Positions 25,357-37,791 of a DNA stretch of 64,000 bases are shown one piece after another. Position 1 is the stretch's first letter. Each line of letters starts with the position of its first letter. The DNA comes from Glebionis coronaria (Eukaryota > Streptophyta > Magnoliopsida > Asterales > Asteraceae): assembly GCA_025667525.1 (NCBI GenBank), contig CM046879.1:358112752-358176751 (forward strand), written 5' to 3'. The notes under the pieces are model-generated. The model had not been told where the DNA came from, did no database searches, and saw only the letters and a list, made by a program, of their open reading frames with translations. Both the position numbers and the translations under genes were made by a program.

Positions 25357-26829
25357 TAATAAGTGTGAAAACACTTATCCTTTTACCACTTATTTCAAAT
25401 AATAACAAGACCAAAACGTGTATTTTATGTCGTAAAAGTCGGAATTATGCGTGGTTTGTGTTTTTATTGTGTTTCAGGATAAAAATATGAAAAAGGAAGA
25501 AAACACGGGCTATCACGGGCTTTTATTGAAGAAAAAGACAAAAGACGAAGTCAAAAGGTCAAAAGTGCAAGAAGAACGGAAGTCAAAGGCCTATTCTGAA
25601 GATTTATCGAAGAAAAAGTCTAAAGACGGAAGTTTAACAAAGTCGAAGAACCAAGTCTATTAAAAGAAGAAAAATAGAAGACGAGTTCAAGTTATTATTC
25701 GACTAATCCTGAGACTAAGTCGAGAAAGACGAGAAGAAAAGAGAAGAAACAAAAACTTTCCACCTCCCCTATATATAGTTAGAAAATAGTCATTAAGGAG
25801 TTAGTCTTCATTTTTTAGTTTTTACTTTTAGTAGGTAATTCAAGTGCGTTTTATTTTTCTTCTCTCTAGTTTTCTTTCAAGCTTATCAATCCTTCATCTT
25901 AATCTTGTAATCTTGGATCTTAATCTTCAATTTAATCAAGTTTATTTGATATCTCTCATTCTACCTTTCTTAATAATCTATTATTTTGCTTAATTAATCA
26001 TGTAGTTGGTTTAATTTTGTTGATGATGTGATTGTTTTGCTTATTTTATTGTGCTTATTGAGTTAGTGTGTTTAGAGTTTTTAGATTAAGGTGCTTATTG
26101 CTTAATCTTTATGTTTATTAGTTTTTAAATAAGTTGATTCTGGTAGTTTAATATTTTTTTTATAAAAAGTAGATTTTAAATTCTTGCTTATTTAGTGTTC
26201 TTAAAAGTTTTTTAAATTGTGTCTTATTAGCTTTTCTAAAAATTGATTTGTTAAAAGTTTTGGTAAATGCTTATTTGATTTATCCTTATTTTGATCTTAT
26301 TCGGGTTGTCAAAACCCTTTTATTCCGAACAGTGCAATTCACCTTATTCCGAATAAAGTGTGGTCCTCATTTCCCGAACTAGGTTGAACATCACTCATTC
26401 CAAACTAGCTCTTAAATCTGTATTCCGAATTACCTTGAGTACGCTGGATTTCGAATTAGGTCTCACATCACCTGTATTCCGAATTAAATACAACACCTGG
26501 ATTCCGAACTAGTTTCATTCGGAATTACGTACAGGTATCGTTTCTCGAATTAGGTCAAGAAGGGGGTTATTCCGAACTACATCAAGTCATATTCCGAATT
26601 ACATATACAATCTGGATCCCGAATTGATTTGTGGATTCCGAATTAGATGCTTTTCTTTTGTTTCCCGAATTACATGTCAAGTACACTGATGTTAGAGTCA
26701 AGAAGGGGGTTATTCCGAACTACATCAAGTCATATTCCGAATTACATATACAATCTGGATCCCGAATTGATTTGTGGATTCCGAATTAGATGCTGTTCTT
26801 TTGTTTCCAGAATTACATGTCAAGTACAC
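25357..26829 (+). repeat. 3' LTR of element 0 (LTR-E), truncated
   Basis: Starts TAATAAGTGTGAAAAC after the polypurine tract and is nearly identical to the first 1.3 kb of LTR-F (37792). It contains a short lysine/serine-rich frame (25451-25663) that is also in LTR-F and, altered, in LTR-G; no evidence of a real protein. It is cut at 26829 by the LTR of element 2. Confidence 0.85.
26325..26829 (+). repeat. dispersed TTCCGAATTA-type motif array in LTR-E
   Basis: Many irregularly spaced copies of ATTCCGAATTA, CCCGAATTA and CCGAACTA. The same array sits at 38755-39265 in LTR-F. LTR-G has an unrelated motif array in the equivalent place. Confidence 0.85.
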
Positions 26830-26839
26830 TGATGTTGGA
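26554..26839 (+). repeat. 143-bp tandem duplication across an insertion junction
   Basis: Two near-identical 143-bp units, 26554-26696 and 26697-26839. Each unit ends with the first ten bases of element 2's LTR (TGATGTTAGA/TGATGTTGGA), so the duplication arose after that insertion. Confidence 0.9.
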
Positions 26840-29800
26840 GTAAAATACGTCTTTTAAGAAAAAGAGCGTAAATAGGGTAAGTATTAACAAGTGACTTAGG
26901 AAAATCACAAGTTATGACCGAAAGTGGGGATCGTTCTCAAGGAGGCTTGGTGTGTGTGTAATGAAATGATTAACTTTGTGATTATATTGTTATGAGAAAG
27001 AAAATAGAAATGGGACAAGAAGAGAATGACGGTTACGATGACGATTTACACTAAGACGAAAAGGTTGTACACGTAAAACCGTAAAAGCACCAAAATTAAA
27101 AATTTACTCTAAAAATTCCTAAAAAAATTGCAATAAATTCTAAATAATGTATTAAGAGTTTACAAAAAATCAAAAATCACCCAAACCTTTTATTTAATTA
27201 AATAATGATGTTTAATGCTAATTAAAGCCCTAAAAATCAATTTAATTAAAAAAAGCCCAAAATGAGTTTTATCACTTTGTAAACCTCTAAAATACCCTAA
27301 CTTAATTTAAAACTATTTTTGAAAATTTTAAAATTAATTAAAAATATTTAAAACAATTAAATACTATAAAAATTTAAAATAATTCTAGAAAATAACTGAA
27401 AGACCATAAAAATATTTGGAAAGGTGTAAAATTCCTAGTTAAGTGTCTAGAGTCTAGGAAAAATATAAAAAGTTAGAAAATTAGACTTTTAATTTTTAAT
27501 AATAAAATAATATTAAAATATTAATAAAAATCCAAAAATCCTAAAAAATTCTAAAAAGTTGCAAACTAGCTAATTTTAACCTAAATAACACAGAAATGAA
27601 GTTGAAATTACCTAAATACCCTTATTGGGCCTAGAAAATGGGCTAAAGTCCAAACAGTCCCTTAATGGGCTTGGGTAATGCCAAAATATTTTTATTTTGT
27701 GAGGATGAATCAAAGTAAGGGTTTCCTTAGAAAAGGATTCTATCAAAAAAGATTCTATAAAAACAATGATAACTAGATACGAATAGAAGAAGAAAAGAAG
27801 GAAATAAAAAAACATAGTATAGAAAGGCCCAATAAGAAAAAGTGGCCCAAATTAGCCCAAAACCACTACTTGACTCAAAATTTGATTCTGAACAACTTTT
27901 TCCAAAGGCCCAAAAGCTGAAAATGTGATATAAGCAAGCTTATACCAAACAGTTTATTCTTAATGGGCTTTTTGGCCCATTAAGCTATAAGCTAATGCCA
28001 TAAGCTCAAATTAGACACAAGAGCTTCTTTTGAGCTAACTAAGACTTCTGTAAAAAGAAATTTGAAATAAGCCAAAGGAATAAGCCTGAAAATGCAAAAA
28101 GCAATCTACCGAAAATGACAAAATAGTCGTTTTTGAGTTCTAGGCTATCCCAAGAGCTGATTCAAATTGCAAAAGCTTTTAAATGACTTAACTAAGCTTA
28201 ATCAACAAAAAGTTTTCAAATAAGTTGACTCAATAAGCTGTAAAAAGCAAATAAGCACTTATGAAAAAGTCAAATAAGTTGGTTTTCTAGCAAAAAGTTA
28301 AAGTCAAAGTCCAATAAGCTCCAGTTCAATCAAATAGGTCAAATAATGAAGATCTATCACAAAAAATAAGTTGTTGCAGGTCTGGATAAGCCAAAATGGC
28401 TTATTGATAAGCTGAAAGCAAATTAACACTAGCATGGGCTAGTTTTGGGTGTTGAGCTGTGGAAACTTTTTCCACTGCTTGACTTGTTGACTTTTTTGTC
28501 TTTAGTGACTTTTTTTGGAGATTCAAGTTTCACAAAGGCACCCAATTGATCAGTGGATCAAGAGGAGTCAGTAACAATAAAAAAATCACAATCAACAACA
28601 TCCAAATGATACAGTTAATTCAATCAATCACCAGATCTGACACAGGCATGAACACTTAAGCAGTTTAGGTTCAATAAGCACTTATAGCACAATTCAGCCA
28701 GCCAAACTTAACCAAATGCATACAAAAGCAATATTAAACTCAAATAAGCAAGTCTAAACAGGTTTCATGCAATGATTCAAAGTTTTAAGCAAGATTCAAG
28801 CACTTAAGGTTACTGATGAACACAAAAACATGTAGTTTTATACTTTGCTGATGCAATTTACCAACAAGCCAGATTCAACCACTCAAATCTATCAAACAGG
28901 TTATAATAACTTTGTTTAAACCACTTTTAGCCCTAAGCATGCATACACCCTAAGTGTTTTCAAGATCCTAGGTCAAAACAGTCAAGAACAAAGATTTTAT
29001 AGCAGATTGTTTAAAAAGGTGTTTCAAAGTTGAAAACTTGCAGCAAAATGCACTCAAACAAGCATATATCAAATACCAAGCAATAACACAAACTCCTAAC
29101 AACACAATTCCAAGTTATGAATCAAAGCAGGTAATCCCAAACACCCTTTTATCTTTTCAATCCGAAAATTAAACAAGTATAAGTGTGATTCAGTTCACCA
29201 AATGACTAATCTAGCATACTAACAACATTAACATGCAAGGTTAAGCAGATTCAAGCCTGGAAAACAACAAGAACACAAGTAGAGCACAAATTCACCAAAA
29301 ATCCAAATTTTATCAGATTTTCAAGGTTTTAAGACAAACCTCATGGATGTACATCCACACCTACGAATTTTAGAGCTTATGTGCTAGCAAGAACAAGCAC
29401 AAGCTTCCAATCAACAACCCTGCTAAGATTCAACAGAGTTAGAAGCAAAATATCAAAATGGAAAGGTGACCTTTTGGAAAATAAACTTGATTAATGCAAC
29501 TTCTTGTACACACTCTTGATTATCCCGAAGATATGAGCTTCACAACACCTTGATATTCACAATATCAGGGTGTATAGACCAGCTTATATCCCAAAAATTC
29601 CAAGATGTACCAAGAATCTTAGCAAAATATCAAATTTTAGTCTAATGTGTAATTTCTTACACAAGGTTTACAAACACGTTTTAAGGTTCAATTTCAGTTA
29701 ACATATAACATAAACAAGCTTAAAATTAAATGGCCCTTGGTCTTTCTTCAACAAACTCAAACACAAATTCATAAATCAGAAAGTAGGATTTACAGGTTTG

Positions 29801-31208
29801 TGAACAAGGAAAAACCAAAAGCAAAGTGCAAATGTTGCACCCTAATGCCTTTATATAGGCTACAAGTTATCTAGGAAAGCTGAAAAAAAATGTAAACCCT
29901 AACTATGGAAGTCCCCAAATTACCCTTATGATGTTTTGAACTCTTGAGGATCATGTGACTTTTCCTTGGCGTTTTGTTGTAGCTGGTAGGTTGGAATTTC
30001 ATCCAAGGGCTATGGTTAAGCTTAAAAAGTAAGCTTGAATGTGGGTTGTTGGATTGCTGTCCCATTCTTATCTTCTTCCTCAAAGGCGTAGTAGGGGAGG
30101 TCCCATGTAGCATGTGGGGTGATGAGGTGGCCAATGTTAAGGTTGGGTTTTGTTAAGTGTAACCTTAATCATAATTCTGGAAAGAATTAAGGTTTAATTG
30201 TGAGTGAATAACAAAAGCCCAAATTTGTTAAGAACATGATGAACAAGGGGTTTGATCTGTTTTAAGGTTTAAAAGGGGTGTTTAGTGCATTTATTAACTA
30301 ATTAGATTTAATTAGTTAAAAAATGCTGAGTGGATGAGTGAGGTGGCAAGGAGATGGCATGTGATTGGTTGATTTTGTGAGTGGGACACGTGTTGGATGG
30401 GGATTAGTCTAGGTAACTTTCTTGTCTGGCCAGCTTAAACCCTCCCATTCTTCTTTCTTTGCTACTATGTAAATAAACACCCTAAAACCGGATTCCTTTG
30501 TATTTCAAGTTTCACTTTCACACTTTTGCCCCAAATACTTCTCCAAAGTATTTTCAGGGGTATTTCTTGCCATTTTGTGATTCTTGAGGGACTGATTTGG
30601 CATTTTCTTGTTTGATAATGGTCTTGACTTGTATGATTGACCTTGTGGAGGACTTAAATTGTCAAGTCATGATTAATGAGGGACCATTTTTTCCATTTCT
30701 TCAAAGTCAAGTGTCCTTTTGGTAATTTTGATATTTTCAAAGGACCAAACTTGTAATTCTTGTAACTTGGAGTCCTTCTTGGTATGTTTGACTTTGACGA
30801 TGATAAATATTGACATTTTAGTTTTGATGAGGTACTAAAATTGCCAATTCTTCAAAGTGGAGGGCCCTTTTTGCAATATTAAAAAAACTTTAGGGACCAA
30901 ACTTGTAATTAGGAGGATACAAGGGTATAAAGTGTCAATTCTTCCATATTGGAGGACCATTCTTCATAATTCTTCAAATCTTCAAGGGTTTTCTTGGGAA
31001 AATCTTCATTAGGGCTTGGTTTAATGTGCGGCTTCGTTTCCCGTGTTCGTTTTTGCATTATTCTTGTGATCTTTTGTCATTTTCTCAATATCCGTACCTA
31101 AAATACACAAGCAACAAACACAAGCATATATATGGGTATTTTGATGATATTTAATGCATTTTAAGCCCTTTTTGGACGATGAGACTATGTATAAAAGCAG
31201 TCTCATCA
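26830..31208 (-). repeat. 3' LTR of element 2 (4.4 kb)
   Basis: Ends (plus strand) TGATGTTGGAG and CAGTCTCATCA, so on the sense strand it runs TGATGAGA...CAACATCA. Aligns along most of its length with the split LTR of element 1. The part 27955-28420 is rich in AATAAGC. A 4.4 kb LTR is far longer than the 1.9 kb LTR of element 3, though their pol genes are alike. Small ORFs inside (for example 29871-30134) are not supported as genes. Confidence 0.85.
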
Positions 31209-33118
31209 CTCCCCCATACTAAACCATTGTCGTGCCCTCACGCAATGCTAGAATAAAGTATCATAGCATCTCCAAAATTCATTTTTATTCACTTTATTGA
31301 ACGATAAACTATCTACACTACTACTATTACTACTACTTGCGTTTTAAACATAATGTATGATTTTTATCGCAAAATGGGGTGTTTAGGTTCATAGAATAAG
31401 AACACGTGAATGCTTCGTTAGAAATAATTTCATCGTCCTCGATTTTCACCCCAATTCTATGCTAAGCGTGCAACGAGATCATTGTCATTATAAGTTAGTA
31501 ATGCTAACACTACTCATATGCCCTAATCACGTACTTATTCTCCCAATTTCCTAAATTGTATCTCTTATATTTTATTATGTCTTGAATGTTTCACGAGGAT
31601 TCATTGTTTGACTTATGAGATAATAGAGATTTAGGTCTAAAAATAGAGTCCCAACAGTGTAACCAAGACCATCAAATCAATAACCCCTCCTAATAGACAA
31701 CGATGTCAAAAAATTAAGTCAACAAGAAGGATCGATAAACACGGTTTTATAACGGTTTTAAACATGAGACTTATTACCAAGACTTTTATACGCCCCCTAA
31801 CGGAAGGGCCTTATTATCTTTGGTTTACCTCCATCTTTTATCCAACTTCGCCATGAAGCTTTTATTATGACTTCAGTCTTGCCTTGCCTTTTATTATCCA
31901 CCTCATCGGTAGTTTTATTAGCCAAAGACGTATATCCTCACGCTAAGGCGAATTTTGGATCTTTAAAGATTCAAAGATTAAGGCTTGATTCACTTTCAAT
32001 TTTGCATAGATTTTTCGGCCTTGTAGGGCTTCAAATTGTTTGCTTGATTTAGGTGAGCACTTGAAATCTTATTATTGGGTGAAGCTTTTGATTATTTGGG
32101 TTCCAATACTTCAAAACCGTGACGCTGGCGATACCTTTATGTCTTCCCAATTTAATTACACGGAAGCTACTAGAAAAGACTAGAAACCCAACAATCAAGA
32201 CTATACCGCTAAGTCAATATTTATTAAGCAAAAAATATTTACAAGTGAAGGGAGAATAAGCAAACAACAAGAACACATGAGTTTTTGAAAGAATACGAGT
32301 ACTCTACGTTTAGCATAGTAACTTATAATTAAACCTATCATTTCTCGTCCTCATTTAAGAGACTTGGCCTAATGTGAAGTTAAGGAATCAAAGCTATCTG
32401 CTCAACACGCACGGTCGATTCAAAAACTACTCTTATTCTCGCCATCAGAAAACCTACATTCGTGTCTTCAAACACTTATAAAACATGAGAAAATTTTTAA
32501 AATTTGGCCATTTTTAGCCTTATTTTGCAACAAAACGATAAACAAAAAGATAAACTTTGGAAAGCGTGAAGGTTTGGCAAGGCAAGTATCTATTCAACCC
32601 CCCATACTAAAGTTAAACATTGTCCTCAATGTTTCGAGTCTAGGGGTGCAAACACCCCCATACTAGAGACGTAGTCGAATGCCTAATCTAGCATGGAAAG
32701 GGTGTAACCGTTAAATTTAAAGCCGTTTATGAAGTGTGCTAAAAACCTAAGGTTAGAACATCAAAGTATATCATGGATATTGAGAAAGTCTTCAAAGCAA
32801 ACGATCGAGTGCTCCCATAAAACGAACACGAGAGGCTCCAATCGTGAAGATAATGATCATCAAAAATCTACAATTCACAAACAACCACGAAACAAAGGTT
32901 GGAAGGGCACAAATCCCCACACGTTACTACATTAGAAAACGATAATATGTATATAGGATAAGCATGGGACTCCCCCACGAGGCACCTCGTTTTTTATTAC
33001 CGAGTCATGAACTCGACTCGATCCCCTCAATACTAATTATCATTGGGGAAGGTGATATGGTCGAGGTAGTTCAAGGATGGAACTTCCCCGCCAAAGTAGT
33101 GCTTCAACCTATGTCCAT
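31209..33118 (-). other. 3' untranslated region of element 2
   Basis: Starts next to the LTR with CTCCCCCATACTA, which on the sense strand is a purine tract (TAGTATGGGGGAG) ending at the LTR and is the likely polypurine tract. It is related to 1-1403 and to 23981-25356. No ORF supported. Confidence 0.78.
32598..32634 (-). other. AGGA-loop hairpin beside a polypurine-like tract (element 2)
   Basis: AAACATTG-TCCT-CAATGTTT at 32615-32634 reads on the sense strand as an 8-bp stem with an AGGA loop, followed by a G-rich tract (32598-32608). The same unit is perfect in element 3 and degenerate in element 1. It lies about 1.4 kb before the LTR, so it is not the final plus-strand primer. Confidence 0.8.
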
Positions 33119-34315
33119 TCACCTTGAAATTGGGCCATCATTTTGAGCTAGCTCGATGGTTCCATATGGAAAAACTTGAGTCACGGTGAATGGACCGGAC
33201 CAACGGGATTTCAACTTACCGGAAAAGATTTTCAAACGAGAATTTAAAAGAAAAACTTGATCCCCAATGTTAAAAACCCGGTTTTTAATTTTAGAATCAT
33301 GCAACTTTTTAGTATTTTCTTTATAAATTAATGAATTTGCATAAGCAATATCCCTCAATTCATCCAATTCATTTAATTGCATTTTCTGGTGTTTTCCCGC
33401 GGTCTCTATGTCGTCATTACAATGCTTTAGGGCCCAATAAGCCTTGTGTTCCAATTCCATTGACAAATGACAATTTTTCCCATACACAAGCTTATAGGGA
33501 GTGCACCCGATGGGCGTCTTATGAGCGGTCCTAAAGGCCCATAAAGCATCGTCCAACTTATCCGACCAAGATTGTTGGTTTTCCCCAGCGGATCTCCCCA
33601 AGATCCTCTTCAACGCTCGGTTTGAAACCTTAACTTGCCCACTCGTTTGTGGGTGATAAGCCGTAGAAAGCCGATGTGTAACCCTATATTTCCTTAGGAC
33701 CCTTTCGAATTGGTCGTTACAAAAATGGGTTCCACGATCGCTTATGATCGCACGAGGGGTTCCAAACCGAGAAAACAAGCTTTTCAAAATCTTGACTACC
33801 ACACGAGCATCATTGGTGGGCAAAGCCTTAGCTTCCACCTACTTAGATAGGTAGTCAACCGCGACAAGGATGTACTTATTACCACGAGATGACGGGAACG
33901 GCCCAATAAAGTCGATGCCTCAAACGTCAAAGATCTCACACACTTGGATGATATTTTTTGGCATTTCATCTTTTTGTGAGGCTTTTCCTTGTCGTTGGCA
34001 TGAGTCACATGACTTCACAAGCTCATGTGCATCTCGGTAAATAGTAGGCCAAAAGAAGCCGGCATCAAACACCTTCTTAGCCGTGAGATTAGCACCATGG
34101 TGACCACCCGTGGGTCCCTCGTGACAAGCTCTAAGGATGTTAGAAGCTTCGGGGCCAAATACACAATGTCGGATGATTTGATCCGCACAAGTTCGAAACA
34201 AGTAAGGGTCGTTCCAAAAGTAGAACTTGACGTCACGAAATAATTTTTGTTTTTCTTGAGTCGTCATACCCTTGGTAATTTGCAAAGTCCGTAAACCATG
34301 GGGTGGAAGAATCAA
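33119..34315 (-). pseudogene. integrase of element 2, broken
   Basis: Minus-strand integrase in two frames: 33920-34315 holds the zinc-binding domain ([21 protein letters not shown]) and part of the core. A stop follows the first catalytic motif's start near 33919, another lies near 33840, and 33119-33838 carries IISDRGTHF, the YHPQTSG motif and the GDQVFLLNSRLKIFSGK C-terminal domain. The third catalytic position reads GQVKVSN, Lys where elements 1 and 3 have Glu, so catalysis would be lost even with an open frame. Confidence 0.88.
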
Positions 34316-35418
34316 GCTTAGAATTCACTACACCAAGTGTCTCGAGCGGAAATGTTTCGGTGATTTCCTTGGGCTCGTAAACACTTTGGTGAGGATCTTC
34401 CAAACGAGAAAGATGATCGGCCGCTAGATTCTCGGCTCCTTTTGTCAACAATTTTGTGATCAAATTCTTGAAGGAGGAGAATCCAACGAAGTAATATTGG
34501 CTTAGCATCTTGTTTAGCCATAAGATACTTGATAGCCGAATGATCCGTATACACTATGCATTTCGTCAAGACGAGATAAGGTCGAAATTTCTTAATTGCA
34601 TACACCACGGCAAGGAACTCCTTCTCCGTTGTAGTGTATTTATGTTGAGCCTCGGTCATCGTCTTGCTAGCATAGTGAATAGGCAAGAAGTGCTTCTCAT
34701 GACGTTTCCCCAATACGACCCCAATAGCGAAGTCACTAGCATCACACATGAGCTCAAAGGGGAGGTTCCAATTGGGAGCAACAAGAATGGGAGCCTCGGT
34801 AAGTTTCCTCTTAAGGATTTCAAAGGCTCGTACACAATCTTCGTCAAAGACAAAACGTGCCTCTTTTTCAAGAAGATGTGTAATAGGTAGAGAGATATTT
34901 GAAAAATCCTTGATGAATCGACTATAAAAGCCCGCGTGGCCTAGGAAACTCCTAACTCCCTTAACGGTTTTGGGATGAGGTAATTTGGTGATGACGTCTA
35001 CCTTAGCTTGATCTACCTCAATCCCCGCTTTCGAGACCTTGTGCCCTAAGACGATTCTACTTTTAACCATAAAATGACATTTTTCCCACTTGAGCACAAG
35101 GTTGGTTTCCTCACAACGTTTCAACATTCTCTCAAGATTCGACAAACACGAAGTGAACGAATTACCAAACACGGAAAAGTCATCATTGAAGACTTCAATC
35201 GTCTTCTCGATCATATCAGGAAAAATAGCCATCATGCACCTTTGAAAGGTTCCCGGTGCATTACAAAGTCCGAATGGCATTCTACGATAGGCAAACCTTC
35301 CATATGGACACCTAAACGTAGTTTTTTCTTGATCACGATGATCGATGGGGATTTGGAAGTAACCGGAAAAACCATCTAAGAAGCAATAGAAATCGTTTCC
35401 CGCTAGACGCTCCAACAT
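34233..35418 (-). pseudogene. RT (second half) and RNase H of element 2, broken
   Basis: Main open segment 34318-35418, continuing in another frame at 34233-34508. It begins at MLERLAGND after a TAA that replaces a Gln codon, and shows FLDGFSGYFQIPI, an altered catalytic motif VFNDDFSVFG (35179-35187; Met to Asn), [39 protein letters not shown] and [14 protein letters not shown] frameshift after [11 protein letters not shown] moves the [11 protein letters not shown] tether into the other frame. Together these are RT palm and thumb plus RNase H. Confidence 0.88.
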
Positions 35419-36225
35419 TTAGTCCATGAAGGGCAAGGGAAAATGGTCTTTACGAGTGGCGTCATTCAACTTACGATAGTCAATGCACACTCTCCATCCG
35501 GTCACGAGTCTAGTGGGAATTAACTCGTTGGCATCGTTTGGCACAACGGTCATTCCTCCCTTTTTAGGGACACAATGAATAGGACTCACCCAAGGGCTAT
35601 CGGAAATAGGGTAAATCATTCCCGCGTCAAGGAGTTTTAGGACTTCCTTTTTGATGACGTCGTGAATTTTGGGGTTCACCCTCCTTTGACATTGGATTGC
35701 GGGCTTGTAATTCTCCTCCATTAAGATTTTGTGGGTACAAAATTTGGGATCGATCCCCTTAATGTCGGATAACTTCCACGCAATTGCCCCTTTGTGATCC
35801 TTTAAAACATCGACAAGTGCGGTTTTTTCATCATCCGAAAGTTCCTTCGCAATAATAATCGACAACTTGTCGCCCTCCTCCAAATAGACATATTCGAGAT
35901 GAGGAGGTAAATCTTTCAACTCGAGGATAGGTGGTTCCTCAATTGAAGATTTGGGCTCGATACTCATAACCTCCTCGGGTGGAGGAAATGGGAAATCGTT
36001 AAGAAAATCCTTGATAATCGAGAAGTCCTCATCGCTGTCGAGGTCTTCGTTACAAGTACGTGGAACATCGAATTCTTCCAACGTAAAACCACCACCTTCA
36101 AATGGAGTGAAGGTTGGTGTCGAGTTATCAACGATGGGATCTAACATAGTGGGATTGCCAGTATTTTCATCATCACCAAAACCTAGAACTTCTTGTGAAA
36201 ATTCCTCGCAAACCACGTCGATCAT
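35419..36225 (-). pseudogene. RT N-terminal half and linker of element 2
   Basis: 268-codon open minus-strand segment: acidic linker (EEFSQEVLGFGDDE...), then IAWKLSDIKGIDPKFC, VNPKIHDVIKKEVLKLLDAG, SPWVSPIHCVPKKGGM and RVCIDYRKLNDATRKD. Ends at a TAA in PFMD-stop-MLERL. The segment upstream is separated by a TAG near 36298. Confidence 0.88.
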
Positions 36226-36297
36226 ATCAACGAGGTTTATGGTTGCAATGGAATAAACATGAGAAATTTGAGAGTTTTGAGTTGCGTTTATAACGAG

Positions 36298-37265
36298 CTA
36301 CTCGTCGTTGAAACGTAAGTTGATCTTTCTAGCATGAACATCGATCAAAGCCATAGACGTATCTAAAAACGAACGATCTAAAATAAGAGGAACTTGAGGA
36401 TCCATGGGAATATCGACAACGATAAAGTCTACCGGATAATAGAACTTTCCCGCTTTCACAAAAACTTCCTCCATCAATCCACATGCGGGAATTGTGGAAT
36501 GGTCGGCCAACTCGATAGACATTAGTGAATGAGTAAGATTAGGAAGATTGAGCGACTTGAAGATTGCTAGTGGCATCAAGTTAATGCTAGCACCAAGATC
36601 GGCCAAGGCAAAGCATTCTTCCATATCTTGGATTGCACAAGGGATCAAAAATTTACCGGGATCACCGACTTTTTGAGGTATGCGATTAAGATAAACCGAT
36701 GAACAACTAGACAATTGATGCAATTTCTCCTTGTTGTTCAACATACTCTTAAAGTTAGCGGCAAATCGAGGCATCATGACCAAAGCATCGGCGAAACTCA
36801 CATTAAAGTGCAAATCATGAAACATTTTCATAAAAAGCTCAAATTGGTAATTGTCGCGCTCTTGACGTTTCTCCTTTCTAAGTCTCGATGGATAGGGAAA
36901 AGGTGGTGTGGGTTGAGGCATAGGCATAGCCTTTGGAATCTCGGGTTCCAAGGTTGGTAATGGGTCAACCGTAGGTGTGGCATGAGCGGTACTTCGTGGG
37001 ATTGGAACATGCTCCTTTTGGACCACCACCACGGGTTCTTCCGTAGGAGCAATTGGTTGAGGAGTCGGTTCCTTAAGTGTCTTACCACTACGTGTGGTAA
37101 TCACTTTCATCTCACCCTTAGGGTTTGATACGGTGTTGCTAGGAAGACTACTCGAAGACGGTTTACACATAATTGCCTCAAACATAGATGAAATTTTATT
37201 TTCAAACATGGATTGCCTCTTCTCGGCTTTAATCATCTCTTGCTTAATTTCATGTTTAATCAATT
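36298..37265 (-). pseudogene. protease and end of gag, element 2
   Basis: Minus-strand segment with the charged gag tail (KHEIKQEMIKAEKRQS), MKVITTRSGKTLKEP, a proline-rich stretch, FELFMKMFHDLHFNVSFADAL and the protease motif LADLGASINLMP (codons at 36586-36600), ending PQVPLILDRSFLDTS. The frame stays open to 37494, but the last ~75 codons upstream are antisense copia sequence, so the true homology starts near 37265. The zinc knuckle and capsid are missing. Confidence 0.85.
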
Positions 37266-37299
37266 GTTGAAAGCGATTGGGAAAAACGTCAAAAGGATT

Positions 37300-37791
37300 A
37301 GTGGAAAACAGAGATTCCTCACGACATAATTGTGCTTGTGAATGAACTTTTAATACCAAATACGAAGATAATAAAAGAACATGTTCTTGAGTTTGAAAAC
37401 TTGATTCGGTCTGAAATGTTTGATGATTTGAAATATGTTGAGTCTCTTGAAAAAGAAATTGATGAACTTCAAAATGACGAATCAGATTTTTCAAACGAAT
37501 ATGATCTACTATCAGAAGAATGTCTCTCCAAAGATATTTTGTGTGTTACTCTTCAATCTTGTGCTGATATCGATGAATATTCTGATGTTGCATGCAGATA
37601 TCTTGATAAAATCAAAGAATGTGAGCGTCTTGAACTTGAGCTTTTGAAACGTAAAGAAAATGTTGATAAAAAGGCTTTTGAGTTACTTCAACACAAAACT
37701 GATTTCCTTCAAAAACATTGTCATTCTCTTGAACTTGCTTTGCAAAAAGACGTTGGTAGTTTTCCACATGATAATAACTTGCAAGAAAAAC
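37300..37791 (+). pseudogene. Ty1/copia gag-pol spacer fragment (coiled coil)
   Basis: Plus-strand open frame of about 160 codons after a TAG near 37299, rich in Glu, Lys and Leu with heptad spacing: KYVESLEKEIDELQND, SNEYDLLSEECLSKD, LDKIKECERLELELLKRKE, HCHSLELALQKD. This pattern matches, from memory, a region of TNT1-like copia polyproteins common in Asteraceae. No integrase or RT follows; the frame runs on into LTR-F and stops at 37925, so the end is artificial. It is wedged between truncated element 2 and element 3. Confidence 0.7.

Larger units (their letters stand above)
26830..37265 (-). mobile_element. Athila-type Ty3/gypsy retrotransposon, element 2, 5'-truncated
   Basis: Minus-strand element: 3' LTR 26830-31208, 3' untranslated region, integrase, RNase H, RT, protease and the end of gag. 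The capsid part of gag, primer site and 5' LTR are missing: homology to element 1 stops near 37265 and copia sequence follows. Inserted into LTR-E (flank ...CAAGTACAC). Several stops and a frameshift plus changed catalytic residues make it inactive. Confidence 0.88.

Noticed and set aside
25451..25663. 70-codon Lys/Ser-rich ORF in LTR-E, repeated in LTR-F (37886-38098)
   Set aside because: Lies wholly inside LTRs, composition is low complexity, and it is disrupted in LTR-G.
33331..33534. Plus-strand ORFs over pol regions (also 4851-5072, 5963-6166, 34025-34243, 34510-34890)
   Set aside because: Opposite-strand shadows of integrase, gag, protease and RT frames.
36298..37494. 398-codon ORF taken as a full gag-protease
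   Set aside because: Its first ~75 codons are antisense of the copia fragment; true homology starts near 37265.
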